Assembly: GCA_013396525.1 (NCBI GenBank)
Contig: VWYX01000120.1
Coordinates: forward strand, 174,402-238,401
Reading direction: 5' to 3'
From: Chaetorhynchus papuensis
Taxonomy: Eukaryota; Chordata; Aves; Passeriformes; Rhipiduridae
Length of the DNA: 64,000 nt
The stretch's first letter is position 1. Each line of letters starts with the position of its first letter. This document shows, piece by piece, positions 24,261 through 36,850 of this stretch. Position numbers and translations under genes: made by a program. The notes beneath the pieces were generated by a model. That model was not told the origin of the DNA. It saw only the letters and a list, made by a program, of their open reading frames with translations, and searched no databases.

Positions 24261-27200
24261 ACCTATGCTCTAGGAGGCTACAGAAAACTCCAGAGAATAA
24301 TGCAACAGCTGCTTTGTGTAATCCCTGTGGACTGGAGATAACTTCATTTTAGTTCAGATTTCTACAGCTATTTGTCTATGATTTGACCACTGAGACCATG
24401 GTGCCTCACAGTCAGCTTAAGCCACTGCTGTTGCACCTACTGAACTTGCAACTCAAGACCTCAGGACAAGATTCAGAGACATTCAGGTCTGTGTAACTTG
24501 AGGATTGGGCAAGGTTTAAACTCCTAAATTACGGGGAGCACTGTAACTGAGCCCCAAGAATAGCCTTCCACTGACACTAGATGTTGCATGCACATGCATA
24601 CTGACTTAGTGTCTTTTCATCTAGGCCCTTTTGAAAATAGGGATGAAACACATGCTTCTAAGTTCCAGAAGCATCAACCAAATTCCCTGTTTATACCTGT
24701 GCCTATTGGTGGTCTTAGCAATAAGCATGGGAGAGTGGGAGAGAATTTGCTTCTACCTTTGCCTTAACCCGGTGGTCAGAGAATGTGCTGAGAAAACAGA
24801 AAGCCTGCTTTAACTGGCCCTGAACTCTGGGCAATAAAAATGGAGGCATTTGCATGTGGAAAAACAGTTAAAGTGCAGCAAGGAAGAGAGGGGGAGAGGG
24901 CGTGAGACAAAGTGAACAAACACATGCCATTTTACCCTATTGCTTAAAGCATTCTTATTTCACAGGCAGAATACTCCCTCTTCCAAAGTCATCTTCTGGT
25001 TTTTATCTGATGAAGGTTTACTGTGAAATACATGTAAAATTTAATATTTCCCAAGGATTGTGGTTGTTCCTTGAATCAGATGTAAGCACTTATCAATGCA
25101 GGGCGCAGCCAGTCTCAATGGCAAAAGAAGGACAACAGGAAACTGCTGCCTTGGAACCAAAATCTCTAGGATTTGTTGCAATAGAAACTGAACCTAAAGA
25201 AAATCCTTGTAATTTATGTATTTCAGGCTCAAAGTTAGTGAATGGAAGACCTCTGAAGAAAGAGGAAAAGTAAATTGTGCTCTGTAAATCACAAGAGATC
25301 TGTAGACTTCTGCAAAAGTTGGTAGCAGAATTTTTTTGTGTCTTTAATCAATCCTGGGTGCACATTTTGAAGTGTTAAAGAATTTGGAATAAACTGCAAA
25401 GAATGAGCATGCATTAACTGGGTTTACAGCCTGTGCTGTATGTGTCTTCAGATGTGTTTAGAAAGGATTTGGAGCAGAGAGAGAAATACAGCCCAATGCC
25501 GACTCCATGCAGGCTGGGAAGGTGCCCATTGTTCCTGTGTGTGGTAGCCATTGATTTGCCCCAAGCAGTCTGCTAGAACCTCTCCAAATCAGTGAGGTGG
25601 TTTCCAAGCTGACCTGTGGCAGCTCTGTTTTGAGTGGTCACATTGCCATGGGAATGTTGCTTTTTCTGACAAATCTCATGTAGTTGCATGTTTTTGTTTG
25701 TTTTGCCCTGAAAGATGCGTGCCAGCAATTTTGAACATGAAAATTATGTATTTCTGTCCGTGTTTACATGGAAATGCACTCAGCTCTAAGGACTCCCTGG
25801 GCCAGATTGCTAAGGCTTTTCATTTGACGTTGGGTTGACACATTTTTATGTTTTTTTCATCTGTGCAACAAATTCTGAGGCCTGAAGAACACTTTTCTAA
25901 TGATCCTTGGGCTCTGCTGTACCAACACACAAACCGTCATTATCACTGTGAGCTGAATAATATTGGAAAATGGCTTAAAGTGTCTGAACTTGACTTGGTA
26001 AAAGGAAAGAAACATAATTACAACTCTTGCTCTGTATAGTCTGTGTCTCCAAACCATTCACCTCTTTAGAATATTTGACTGTCGATTCCTTGATGCTCCA
26101 GCAATTTTTGGTTGGTCTGTTGGTTGATTTGAGGACTACTGTTCCCACTTGCAGGTCTATTATTTATTTGCTGATAAATCAAAATAAAATTAATAGCACT
26201 CATTATAAGACCGAGTGGGAGACATTTGCATTCATTCTTAGGTGGTAGAATCTGCACTCAAGAAAAAATCAATTTCCAGTGAAATCAAAAACATCATCAG
26301 TAAGGGCATAATAAGCACGTAAAAATGAAAATAACCAGCTGGTAATTTGCTTCAGTAAATCTGTAGAAATAGGATGGAAAAGGATCTAACTTTAGAGATG
26401 AGAATAGGGAAGTCTTGAATTAGTTTTCTTTCCTCAAGGCAGTGTACAGACCTTGAGCTGCTGCATGAAGTAAGTTAAGTTCTACCTTCAGTATCTTTCT
26501 ACTCCTATTAGGGTTGTGTAAAGAATAAATCGTTTTCTGTGAAAAGTGTGACTGATTCTGGCCTAAAGTATGATACTTCTGACTCCTGTTTTGCACACAG
26601 CAAATAGCATCAATTACGTGCAATATTTACTGTTGATTATTATAAATTACTGCAGCTCAGAACTGCAGATCCCATTACAAATGAAGTTTTGGAAAGAGTG
26701 GGCTATCATGCAATGTGTTTCAAATTTATAGCATGGCTGCTCCATTCAATAAGGTACAGATTATGAATTATAAATTAATAATGAGTTTATAACATTCAGT
26801 TAAAGGGTTCTTTTTCTATTTATCTGCAACTTGTCATCCGGAAAGTCTATGATAGCTCATCTGAGCATGACAGCAACATTTCCGCTGCTCAGCACAGAAA
26901 AAAGCTGACCCTCCCCCTTCATTTTAATGTGTTATGACTTAAGTGTTCCTGTCTCTTTTCCACTGACTGAAGGACAAAAAAAATTCTTGAGATTTATAGA
27001 CCTGGTTTTACCTTTGGTATGAAAATAGCTCTTGGCGATACTGTACCTGAAAATAGGCTGAAATAGACTGTCCCTATTGTTTAGTTCAACTCCTCAACCA
27101 AGGCGAAGGGAAATGAGATCTGCATTATGTTCCCAGTTCTTCTGCTGACTCTATTTCTGTCTGACTCTTATTCTGTCTCTATGCAGCTACAAAATGGCAG

Positions 27201-29235
27201 GCTGCAAGCTGAAAGAAACAGAGCAATTTTAATTATGGCTTTGAGAAAAACTGATATCCAGTACTTCTGTTTATTCATCATGTCGGGTGACCATTTCTGA
27301 GGATAAAAGAAGACAAGAAAAAAAGGGAAGGAGTAGAGATGGAAAAAGAATGGTGTTTGTCTTACCTCCAGGGACATATTTTGGAGGTCTCAGAGAGTAC
27401 CAAGGGGTGAAGATAAACAACTGATAAAAATCATTTGTTGAAATAAACTTGCAGATACAGCAGAAATACCAAAGAGAGGATGAGAAGGGAAAGTTGAGTG
27501 TCAGGAATAATTTTTATCACTGTATGTCATGGTCTTAGATGTTAGTCACGGGCCAATTGCAAACCTCCTGGTTGGTAGAGGGAGAACCCAACTATTTTCC
27601 CAAGCTTTTTCTTAGGAAAAAGACTGAGTGATAGTTACTAGGTTCAAAAGGTGGGATTCTTTTTTGAGAAGGGTTAGGGTCAGGGTTCTGGGAAGTTTTT
27701 TTATTTTGACCAGTGGTTTAGCTGGAATTTTTTGTGTAATTTTAAATGATCTGTATATTTTCCCTAGACCTTTGGAGAGGCACATTTTAAAATCTAAAGA
27801 AATAAATAGAATAAATAATAGAATATATGTTAAATTCTTCAACTGGAGGCTTTTTTGAGAAGCCACTTAACCTATTTTGGTCTGGAAACAGTGATTAAAG
27901 GTTAAACTCTGTTGTAATATTACTTTTGTGTTTGCTTGGGTATTTTTAAGATACTAGTTCTCATGGTGCCCGTTATGTCTGTCTTGTGCCTATGCAGCTT
28001 GTGACTGAAATTTTGGGGTGATAGTTAATTTCTTATAGGCATTCCTATTGTTATGCCACTACTGGCTGTTTGCCAAGAGCTATTTGTCCACTTTGAGACA
28101 TGTCATTTTGTTCCCATTGATCCACTCCTTTGCATTTCAGTGTGTCCCCTGGGTCACCTCTGTGATGTGAGTGCATCCATCAGTTTCGTGTCATGTGGAA
28201 CTCATGACGTTGCTTCCTCATAGATAGGATTTTCCATGTTAGACTCCTGAATATGACATCTAAGTATTCAGATACTGAGGCTGTGCTCCCAGCATCACGA
28301 CTCAAACAGAACAAAGTAAACCCGTTTTTGATGACAGTTACAAATGATGAATTTGTATGAATTTTTGTCTTTGATGTATTTTCCCCACAACATCTCAAAG
28401 TCTTTCAGGTGCTGTTAGTAGTACTTTTTTCCCGGTTAAACACACATTTTTGTCTGATACGAGTTCTACCCAATTAACTTGTGACTGTGTTTTTGCTATG
28501 CTTCAGAACTGCTGCTGCAAATGCAGGCAGACCTCATGCCGAGAGTCACAGAACAAGATTTTAACCAGAACACTGAGTAAGAGTGTTGTGTGTCTAAGAT
28601 ACCCTTGTTTCAGATATCATGACATTGTGAACCTGTCCCTGGGAAAGAATCATTTGGGTGAATGGTTTTAAGGGTTTCATGTTTTTAAGGGAGGACTTTG
28701 GGACAGATCTGAATTGTTTGTGGCTTAGATGGGGCTGTTAAGTGCTCCTCATTGCTGTCCAGGCTGCATGGAGCTATCTTTAAACCTGTTACTGGTGAAG
28801 GAGAGATGCAAACCCTGCTTGATCTTTTCCTGAATAAGCTGGCTCAGGAAGCTTTTTGTGGGCTATTGTGGGTTTTGTTTTTGTGTGTGTGTGTTTGGTG
28901 TCTTTTTTCAAAGACTAATGCACCTTTGTCTAAATCTGTCACATTAAGAGATTTCAAGGGCAAATGACTCTGTGTGCTTTCCTTCTATTTCTCTGTTCAG
29001 TTTTGACAAACTGGAGTAATTCTGAGTTTGTCACCTCAGTACTCTATTTTTCTCTTCTCTAAAAATTACCCTGTTTTCTAGAGAATCAGCAAGGATGAGC
29101 ACGGCAAAATTTGAGAGAGGTAAAAGGTATGAAGTAGTATATCATCTGTCAACTAAGTAAAAGCCACAAAAAAATCACAAATGTGCCTATTGTATAAGTT
29201 TGCTCAAAAAAAAGGTCAAATTTTTAAAACATGGA
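24261..29235. other. Unique non-coding sequence, mostly A+T-rich
   Basis: The longest frame is 123 codons on the plus strand at 24902-25273, with no recognised domain. The piece at 26630-26800 is A+T-rich with several TAAT/ATTA cores. A short TG run lies at 28882-28894. No RNA gene or mobile element was identified. Confidence 0.5.
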
Positions 29236-29331
29236 GTTGGTGGTTTTTTTGTTTGTTTTGTTTTTGGGTGGTGGTGGTTTTTTGGGTTTTTTTGGGTGGT
29301 TTTTTTTTTAGCTTTGTTTTTGTTTTTTTTT
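29236..29331. repeat. T/G-rich low-complexity tract with G-quadruplex-like core
   Basis: Almost the whole 96 bp is T and G on the plus strand. It contains GGGTGGTGGTGG at 29266-29277 and two further GGG runs. The small plus-strand open frame across it (29181-29375, rich in Phe/Val/Gly) is purely compositional. Confidence 0.9.
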
Positions 29332-29370
29332 ACACCTGTAACTTACTGGCACAGCTGATGTCATTTAGGC

Positions 29371-29477
29371 TTTGATTCAGCAAAGCACTTAACCATGCTA
29401 CTTAGGCCCGTTGACTTTAATGGGAAGTAATTACATGTTCCAACAAAGCACATACAGAAGTGCTTGGCTGAATCAAG
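29371..29477. mobile_element. Palindromic MITE-like ancient amniote repeat
   Basis: The left arm TTTGATTCAGCAAAGCACTT (29371-29390) is complementary at 18 of 20 positions to the right arm AAGTGCTTGGCTGAATCAAG (29458-29477). The centre holds its own near-palindrome, CCCGTTGACTTTAATGGG (29408-29425). This matches a short, palindromic, non-autonomous element dispersed in turtles, crocodilians and birds, whose arms read 'GATTCAGCAAAGCACTTAAGC' and whose centre is 'CCCATTGACTTCAATGGG'. The structure suggests a DNA-transposon MITE. The family name and mobilising transposase are not known to me. Being palindromic, it has no meaningful strand. Confidence 0.78.
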
Positions 29478-30120
29478 GTTTTAGACGACATAATGAGAAC
29501 CTGATTGGGAGGGAGGGGGAAACTGAATAAATGCTGTGCTCAAAATCAAGCCCATACTCTCCAAAAATATACAGCAGGAATTCATTTGTGGCAGTGCTCT
29601 CCCTATGTTGTGGCATACATTGATCTCATTTCTACACAAAAATAAAAATATATAATTCTAATAACTGTATCCATGCTATTGCACATGAAGTCCGCATTTG
29701 GATTGTCAGACTGTAGCTGTGCATAGTGATTTAACTCCAAATGATACTGGTTCTTTCTTCCTTTAGCATTTTTCCTCCTTTTTCAGTGCTCCATCTCTCT
29801 TGCTTTATTTTTCATTTTCAAGTGAGAACAGTATTCCTATTTTGTACTTGAATGTACTGCCATTTTGATTATGTTTGTCAGTGCTACTGTTGATGTGAGC
29901 TGTATTAAAATTGCAATTTGAAATAGCACTGGCACCAGACAGTCACTGCTCATTAATATCATCTCCAGAAAAATCTTACAACAGATCTACTACCTGCTTT
30001 ATAGTCCTCGAAGAATAGTGTGGTACAGACTATCCACACAGTGCTGCATAACTTCCAGTCACTCCTGTTACATTACACTGAGTCCAATTTCATCTCCCTG
30101 AGAAGACTTTATTACTGAGC
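29478..30120. other. Unique non-coding sequence
   Basis: Nothing recognised between the palindromic relic and the next candidate repeat. Confidence 0.5.
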
Positions 30121-30180
30121 ATGGAGCAAATCCTGCTTGCTTTGTATCCCCGCTGACATTAATGGTCCTTCTCACATAAC
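30121..30180. mobile_element. Possible palindromic relic of the same general kind
   Basis: GGAGCAAATCCTGCTTGCTT, followed by CGCTGACATTAATGGTCC, resembles the 'GAGCAAATCCTGCTCCC...TTGACTTCAATGG' half of another ancient palindromic repeat. The second arm is not convincing. Confidence 0.3.
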
Positions 30181-30277
30181 AGCTTTGGCTCAAGGGATGC
30201 AAGGGTAACAGTATTGTTTTTCCTTAAATTCTTATGGAAAGATGCTGCTTGAGATATTGTGGCTGGATTTGCACAGG

Positions 30278-30341
30278 TGATTTTTTGGGGAGTGTTTTTT
30301 TTTTGATTTTTTGGGAGGTTTTTGTTTTATTTTTTTTTTTT
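30278..30341. repeat. T/G-rich low-complexity tract
   Basis: Runs of T are broken by GGGG and GGG and end in T10-12. Same composition and same strand as the tract at 29236. Confidence 0.9.
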
Positions 30342-32946
30342 AGATGCAACTAAATCTGTTGCTAATAAATCAACAAGGGAAAAATATTTCTTTGGTGTGT
30401 GTCTGTCTGTGTAGATGGTACAGCATACTGTGGCCTAAAGGTCAAGCTGGCTAATTCTTCTACTGTGAATTTAGACAGACTATTTGGGCCAATGGGATAA
30501 CTAGGGTCTTGAAATGCCACCAAAACTCAGTGGAAGAATTTAGTCCAATCCCCATCTACCTGTTCACTAGTGGGGACCTGTGTAGCCAGATAAGTAGGGG
30601 CTACTGCGTGTGTTTATGTAGCTTTGGAATTAAAAAATATTGTTGAGGGAACCATTCCTAATCAGTGATGTTGTCTGTTAGACCATCCTGTTGAGATAGA
30701 CACAGTCTTCCTACAAGCCTAGAGAGAAAACCAGGTCACAGCCTGGTCCTGTCGTCCCACCCTTTAGCACAGAAGCAATTTGTGTCACCCTGCGAGGGCA
30801 GACATGCCCATCAAGGCTGGCCCTGGCCCCGCAGTCCCTCGTGGGGAGATGTGTGGGGGTTGCTCTCACTGCCCTGCTGCTGATGAGAGGTGATGGGGAC
30901 AGCAGGAGGTGTTGGAAGTTGCCACCCATCCCTGCCAGGTGTGTGAGCTCAGAGGGAGCGTGGCCCAGTAAAGAGATCTGGGTGCGGCACCTCCAGCACT
31001 GCTGGCTGCTCCCAGCATGAGCGCCACAGTCTGGGCTGTTCTTTACTTCTCCTGTCAATCTACTGCTCTTTTAGCACCCTGCATGTGCTTTGTACTCCCC
31101 TACAATATCTTTTGAAGTCTTCCAGATTTTTTTTTCTTTTTACCTGGAGAGGAAGAGTTATGGGGGTGTGACAGTGGGACACCCACCAGCAATCCTTTTC
31201 TGTTAGTGCAGCAAGGACATCTTCATCTCACTGTGACCAGGATGGGCACAGTGCTGCACTCATTTTACTCAGTGGAAAAGTCCTGGCTTGGTCTTGCAGG
31301 GTATACCAGGCTCACCTAGGGAGTGCTGGGGGTACTGGAGTGGAGCTTGATTTTCCTTGAGGAAAATTCTAAGAGAGCAAAACTGAAAATGTGGGATTCA
31401 TGGATTTAATTGGTGGAATGGGAAAAAAATATCCCCATCTTTCTGCTTTTGTTTTTAGAAGGGTGTTTGGTTGTTTTTTAAGGATAAAACACCTTGGGAG
31501 AAACAAATAATTAACTTCAAAGGTTTTCAGGAAATCTGGATCTTGGCTGCTTTCCTTACAAGACTCCAGGACTGAGCTATGTCCCGCTTTGCTCAGCTGG
31601 GCTGGAATTTGTGGGAAGCTGTGGGCAACTTCATGGAGGTATTTTTCAGCAGAGATTTAAGACAGAAAAATAAATCTCAGTGACATTGAAAGAATGACTC
31701 TATCAGCGCATTCAGACAATCACGCAGGGCCATCTGTGCTGGGCTTTACATCCTTAGGCAATGCAAGCATGATGGGGGAGCACAGGGATTGGGCACAGGG
31801 TGTCTGTGCTCTTGTGCAGTTATGGTCCCTTTCTTTTTATTCTCTCTTCAACCTGAAGTTACCAGGTTCTTGTACCGCTTGCAACAAGACAGTGAACAAA
31901 CAACTCTGCAAGTTATTTTCCTTCATTCCACCAGAAAACATTTTGTTTAATGAAGGGTGTTGTGCACAGCTTCTGCGTGATGCTTGGGATAGTGCAGACA
32001 CTGCTGCTTTGCTAAATGGGCACTGGCTTGTGCTTCTTCATTTCTTCCCTGGTACTTATGGCTCTGCATATGTAAACATCACTGAGGGCTTGCTGCAGAT
32101 ACAAGCTTCTTGAAACAAGGGTGGTGGCTCTTGATCGTATTTTTAAAGCTGTTAAACACATTATATCCTAGATATTAAGTGACATGTGAAAATAAGGGAG
32201 TGACATGCTAGCAAGCATATGAGAAACATCGTTCTTCTGATTTCATCAGTCCTGTTTACAATGTTACTTTTTGGGGATTTTTTATAATTGGTGCAAAGCT
32301 TGAGTCTGTATCTTGATGGGTGTTTGCTGTGGTGTGTGAGAGTTTTGGGTTTTCCCTTTCTGTCAGATACTATTGCCTTGCTGCTGCAGTAGATCAGAAT
32401 GAGAGGGCAGGCAGCTGGTGCCCTTCCCTGACTGCTCTGGCTGACATTCCTGAAAGTTGAATTAGGGACAGTGTTATTTACTCTGTCTTTTGCTGCACTG
32501 AGAGAATAAATTCCAGAGTCTCTACCATGTGTGTAGTCTTCACATACTGGAAAAAGAGGCTGTGTACTTCTGAGGCAGATTCTTTACCATTGATGGGAAA
32601 TTAATGATAGCAAGTAAACTATTGCTTGTTAGGATTAGCTACAATGATCAAAGCCTGAAAGTTGTTTGCTTCCATACTTCTAGTCTGCTGTGAGCCCCTG
32701 GATACACAAATAATTTCTTCTTGCTTCAAGAGATCATTTTACAAGGGGAAAATGGTATCACATTCCACTGCAAAGTACTCTGCTACCTATTGATAAAAAG
32801 TACTATTTCAGAATCCATTTTTTTGCTTACAGTTCTGTATTGGTAGAACTAGTTAGGCTCTGTGATTTGAGGAGAAAATGAAAAACAAGCTCTATCCTTG
32901 TACACAATTATTTTCCAGCAATTTAGAATCAAAATCTTTTAATGCC
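30342..32946. other. Non-coding sequence around a GC-rich patch
   Basis: Apart from the patch at 30740-31030, nothing was recognised. The 139-codon plus frame at 31694-32113 has no domain, no upstream promoter-like context and no related sequence that I know. I treat it as chance. Confidence 0.5.
30740..31030. other. GC-rich patch with several CpGs
   Basis: About 290 bp is clearly richer in G+C than its flanks and holds at least seven CpG dinucleotides, where neighbouring kilobases have few. It carries open frames on the minus strand (up to 115 codons at 30711-31058), which I regard as an effect of low stop-codon density. It could be an unnamed GC-rich repeat, a small regulatory element or an orphan CpG cluster. 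Confidence 0.45.
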
Positions 32947-33030
32947 AAACGGCAAAATCCGGCCCTTGCTGTGTTGTAGCCCTGACATGCAAACTTCCTG
33001 CTTAGTTAAATGAAGTTTTGTGTAACTGCT
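32947..33030. mobile_element. Probable palindromic ancient repeat, eroded
   Basis: GCAAAATCCGGCCCTTG at the left and a core of AAACTTC (32991-32997) with its exact inverse GAAGTTT (33012-33018) fit an amniote palindrome of the type 'CAAAATCC..AAACTCCCATTGACTTCAATGGAGTTTTG'. The right outer arm is not recognisable. Confidence 0.4.
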
Positions 33031-33040
33031 GAGCATGACA

Positions 33041-36000
33041 AGGTCTGATGTTTTTTGAAATGCTCATGTGAGAGCTGAGGCTGCTGCAACACCCATCAGC
33101 GGGAGCAGAATCTCATCTACTAACAAGGCAAAAATAAACCTCAGTTTAATGAGTTGCAAAAAGGCCTGGTCTCTTCGCCCTCTGAAGTAGTCTATTTTAG
33201 AACGGCTGTTGGCATTGTCAGGAGGGTACAGCTCAGGAGACTTATATGGTTAAATCTTATAGTAGTCTAATAATGAAAAAAGCATGTGTAAAGCCTCTTG
33301 GCAAACAGTCCACAGTCGTGGCAGTATTCCTACAAGTAAAGCTGCAAAAGTGGAGAGAGAGAGATAATTAATGGGGACTTGCTTTATTTGCCAGGAGAGA
33401 TTTTTCTTATGCTGGGAGCAAAGGGTATGTGCCTGAGAAAAATGTAGAGAAAGTAGATTTGTTTTGTGGTGCCCGAAAATCCAGTTTAATGAAAATGAGA
33501 AAATAATGGGGGAAAGTCTATTCTGTATCTCTGGCCAGCTGCCCATATATGAGTGGAGATGCAGTGGCCCTGGGCTGTGCTTCCAGCACAACTCACAGAA
33601 AGCTCGTTGTTCTTGCACACATTTGCTCTATTTTCAGACACATGCTATTTGAAACCACGTTTTCTCTTTTGCTCTTTGCTCCTTTCTTGCTCTCAGCTGG
33701 TGGTGAATTTCCACCTCAGACTGTTATTTCTTGAAATGTTTTCTCTTTGCAGAGCAGTATCTGTTGGTTTCCATTCTCCCTGGGGGGACAGTAGGAGTCT
33801 GATGAAGCTTGAAGGTACCTGGAGTTATCTCTGATTTCCTGCTCCTCAGGCGAACCTTGGCAGGGCTTGCCTGAGCTGCAGAGATCCAGCTCTCAGCTGC
33901 GTCTCAAGCAACCAAATAATGCCAAGCCTCATTTTATTTATCCATAGCTTGAAAATATTTGATTCCTTGGTCTGCTGTATTGAATTCAGGTTGCCTGTGT
34001 AATGCCCCTTTCTACTTTTTCCCGTTTTCATTTGTCCCTCCTGGACATTTGCACAAAGGGGAAGGGACAGTATAAAGAGATATTATTGTAGATTAGCTCT
34101 CTGACCCCTCTTCCCCCCATCCTAGGTGTAGACATCATCCAAGAGTTTGCTCAGACAAAGTGTTCTTATTTTTCAATGGACATACTTTCTGGAAGACTAT
34201 TTCAGGTGCTTCCTGGCTTTTTCTCTGTCAGAATCTGATCTGCCTCTGTCTTTTCCAAAGAATAAGACGGCTGTCTGGAATCAAATTTATGTTATTAATA
34301 AGCACATTTCAGGGCATTAATGTCAGAAATAGTGCAAATGTGTTAGGCTTTCCCTGCTCCGTGGTTAACTGTACTTTAATATCAAGGTTTTCAAGAGATT
34401 TATTACTGAGAATTTGAATTCACTTACTTTAGATCTTCTTTGCATGTATTGTTCAGGACAAAAAATTATTCTTCTTTTGCTTTAGCAATAGAGAAATACC
34501 TCCTAATGTTATTACCTGAAAAATGGTACTGCATAATTGGTTATTGGTTCAAGGAGAAATAGCTGTGAAAATATTATGAAGTACCATTGATAAATGTAAT
34601 AGGTAAAATTTTGCCTGGCATTTCACTGGCTGAGCTTCTACTCAAATTTCTCAAGGTTTTAAAATGTTCATATAGAAAAGATGCAAAATTTTGATGCAAA
34701 TAATAATAATAAAAAAGAAATAAAGCTGATGGAAACTATAGGAAAGAATTGTGTCAAAAATATCTTGTTAGACATTTTTTTTTTGTTTGTATGGGGTGAA
34801 CTGTGCTGTTTCTGAAGAATTGAGCTCTTCAAATGGCAGAGCCACAGAAGACACATCTATGTTAGGTCATACTTCTTGCTCCACTCCCACATGAAACTTC
34901 CATGGCAGGTAAAGTATTAAATTTGAGCTAAAGTAATCTTAAATATACATCATTAACTATTTTGTACCATAAAATCTATGATGTGGAAGACCTGTTCAGT
35001 CACCTCAGCAACTCAACTACCATGACAGGGTTGTTCCCCTGAGATCTCTGAAGGTTATCTGGCCCTGTCGCCTGTGGGATGTGGCCTCACTCCCAGCTAC
35101 TGAGGCAGCACAGTTCTATTTAACGTGGAGGAACAGTAGTAAAAATCCGATTTTACTGAGTATATGCTTGCTCATGTAGAGGTTTTTAAATTTAGTTTCC
35201 TCTGACCAAGGTATGTATGTTCCCATGTCTGTGAATCATTTTGCAAATGAAGCTCTCCTGGGTTTTATGTGCATTTCTTCGTAAGAGATTTGTGTTCATT
35301 CTTTGAAGGACCCAATAGAGAGTTCCCTGGGTCCGGTCTGATCCCAGAAAAGGTATTCTAGGAATCAAGATCAGAAGGCTAATGGAAGATATCAAAGAAT
35401 TGTGTAGCTGAGGGCTGATAAAGCCTTTATTTAGGGCAGTTTATATGATTTATATTAAGAACACAACTTGACCCAAAAGGGGTTTTATCAGGATATCTGG
35501 GGCTTTGACTTTAAAAACAGTTACAGCAGACTTCAGCTTAACTGTGGAGCCATTCTCACTTTATTCTATTTCTGTACATGTTAACAGAGATGTGGAAAGG
35601 TTGTTTGGTATTGCCACTGTTTTGTTTAGGTTTTTTTCATGGTTTTCTGCTTTGTGCCATATCGACCTGCTGTTCAAAATCATCAGCTTAAGTTTTGGTC
35701 TGATATAGTTATGCCAAGGTGCAATCTGCACAAGACCAAATTTTCTTTTTATATCCTCTATCTGGGTCGTTATGCTTACTTGTTCTAGATTTTCCTAGAA
35801 AGGCTTAAAGTTTACCATACTTTGTCTTTTTTTTTTATGTATTCAAAACTATTGAAAACTAATATATGGTCTAGAGAGGACTGGGTTACATGCTTGTGCG
35901 AAGACATTCAGTCTGAATGTCACTCTTAACCATAAAATTGAATTATAATAGTTCCCTAACCTAAAAGTAAAACAAAATTCACAAATATTTGCAGTCTGTA

Positions 36001-36769
36001 CCAGCACTAAGGTAACAAAGGACATAAATGCTTCAATGAGCAGATGCACATTGAATGAGCACATTTACTTCTGACTTGTTTTGCATTTGTTTCATTAAAA
36101 GTCCAAAGGAACTTCAAAGTCTATGAGGCAGTATGTGGCCCTCTTGCTGATTCTATTGTCAAAATCTCTGGGATGTTTTTGGGCCGCCTGCTGAATGATC
36201 TGATATAGAGATTAAAGTGCTCTATCCCAAGAGCTTCTTTTTTGGTTTTATTTTTGAAGGTTCTGCCTCTTTACTTCACTCTGGTAACGGCTCTGTGTTT
36301 TGTCATAGCAATGAAGTATTACTGAACTGAGTGCTGCACTTAAAGGTGTTCTCAGCAGAGATTCTGTGAGAAATACGTCTTAGGCGAGTTGCATGAATTC
36401 CCATTAATTTGCTTTCTGCTTGTGCACACACCCATGAAAAAATAGGACCCTATTTCCTATGCTTTGATATTTGATAGTCATTGTACTGGACACTTAGGAG
36501 AGCTGATTTAATAAGCCATGTTAAGCAGTCACATCATAGCTCATGAGTCATTTGAATTCCTACTGTCCATAAGCTTGCTATCTTAGGGAAATGCTGGACA
36601 TATGTTTGGCAAACGTCATTAATTTTTGGGAATATTTGAATGACAGAGTGAATAATGAATTGTCTCTTTCTGAGTTAGCATTTAGTGTTCTTTGGTACGT
36701 TCCCCCAGTTTGGCTTGTGTGTTTTGTGGGATGTCTTTGTTCTTGTTCATATGCTAACATTGTCATAGC
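33041..36769. other. Unique non-coding sequence
   Basis: No exon supported. The frames at 33250-33834 on both strands lack domains. Small (AAT)n and T runs occur at 34701-34713 and 34778-34785, and a T11 run near 35828. Confidence 0.5.
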
Positions 36770-36850
36770 TACTACTATTATTATTTGAACTGCAGGCCAC
36801 AGCTGAGATCATCAGCGTGCTTGGTGCTGCACTTGTGACAGCAAATGTCA
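36770..36850 (+). mobile_element. Ancient MIR-like SINE relic, 5' part
   Basis: ACTACTATTATTATTTGAAC, then GCAGGCCACAGCTGAGATCA and GTGCTTGGTGCTGCACTTGT, follows in order the opening of an old amniote repeat: 'TATTATTATTTGTATTGCAGTAGC', then 'ATTGTGCTAGGCGCTGTACA'. Match order and spacing are preserved over about 80 bp. The relics at 1112 and 42124 match later parts of what seems to be the same repeat group. Confidence 0.6.

Noticed and set aside
24902..25273. 123-codon plus-strand open frame with a polar C-terminal half
   Set aside because: No acceptor or donor fits its ends and no family is recognised.
27671..27685. Telomere-like GGGTTAGGGTCAGGG
   Set aside because: Fewer than three repeat units and not tandem beyond 15 bp, so not an interstitial telomeric array.
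30711..31058. 115-codon minus frame in the GC patch
   Set aside because: Low stop density in G+C-rich DNA explains it.
31694..32113. 139-codon plus-strand open frame
   Set aside because: Same reasoning. Composition is unremarkable and the peptide has no recognisable family.
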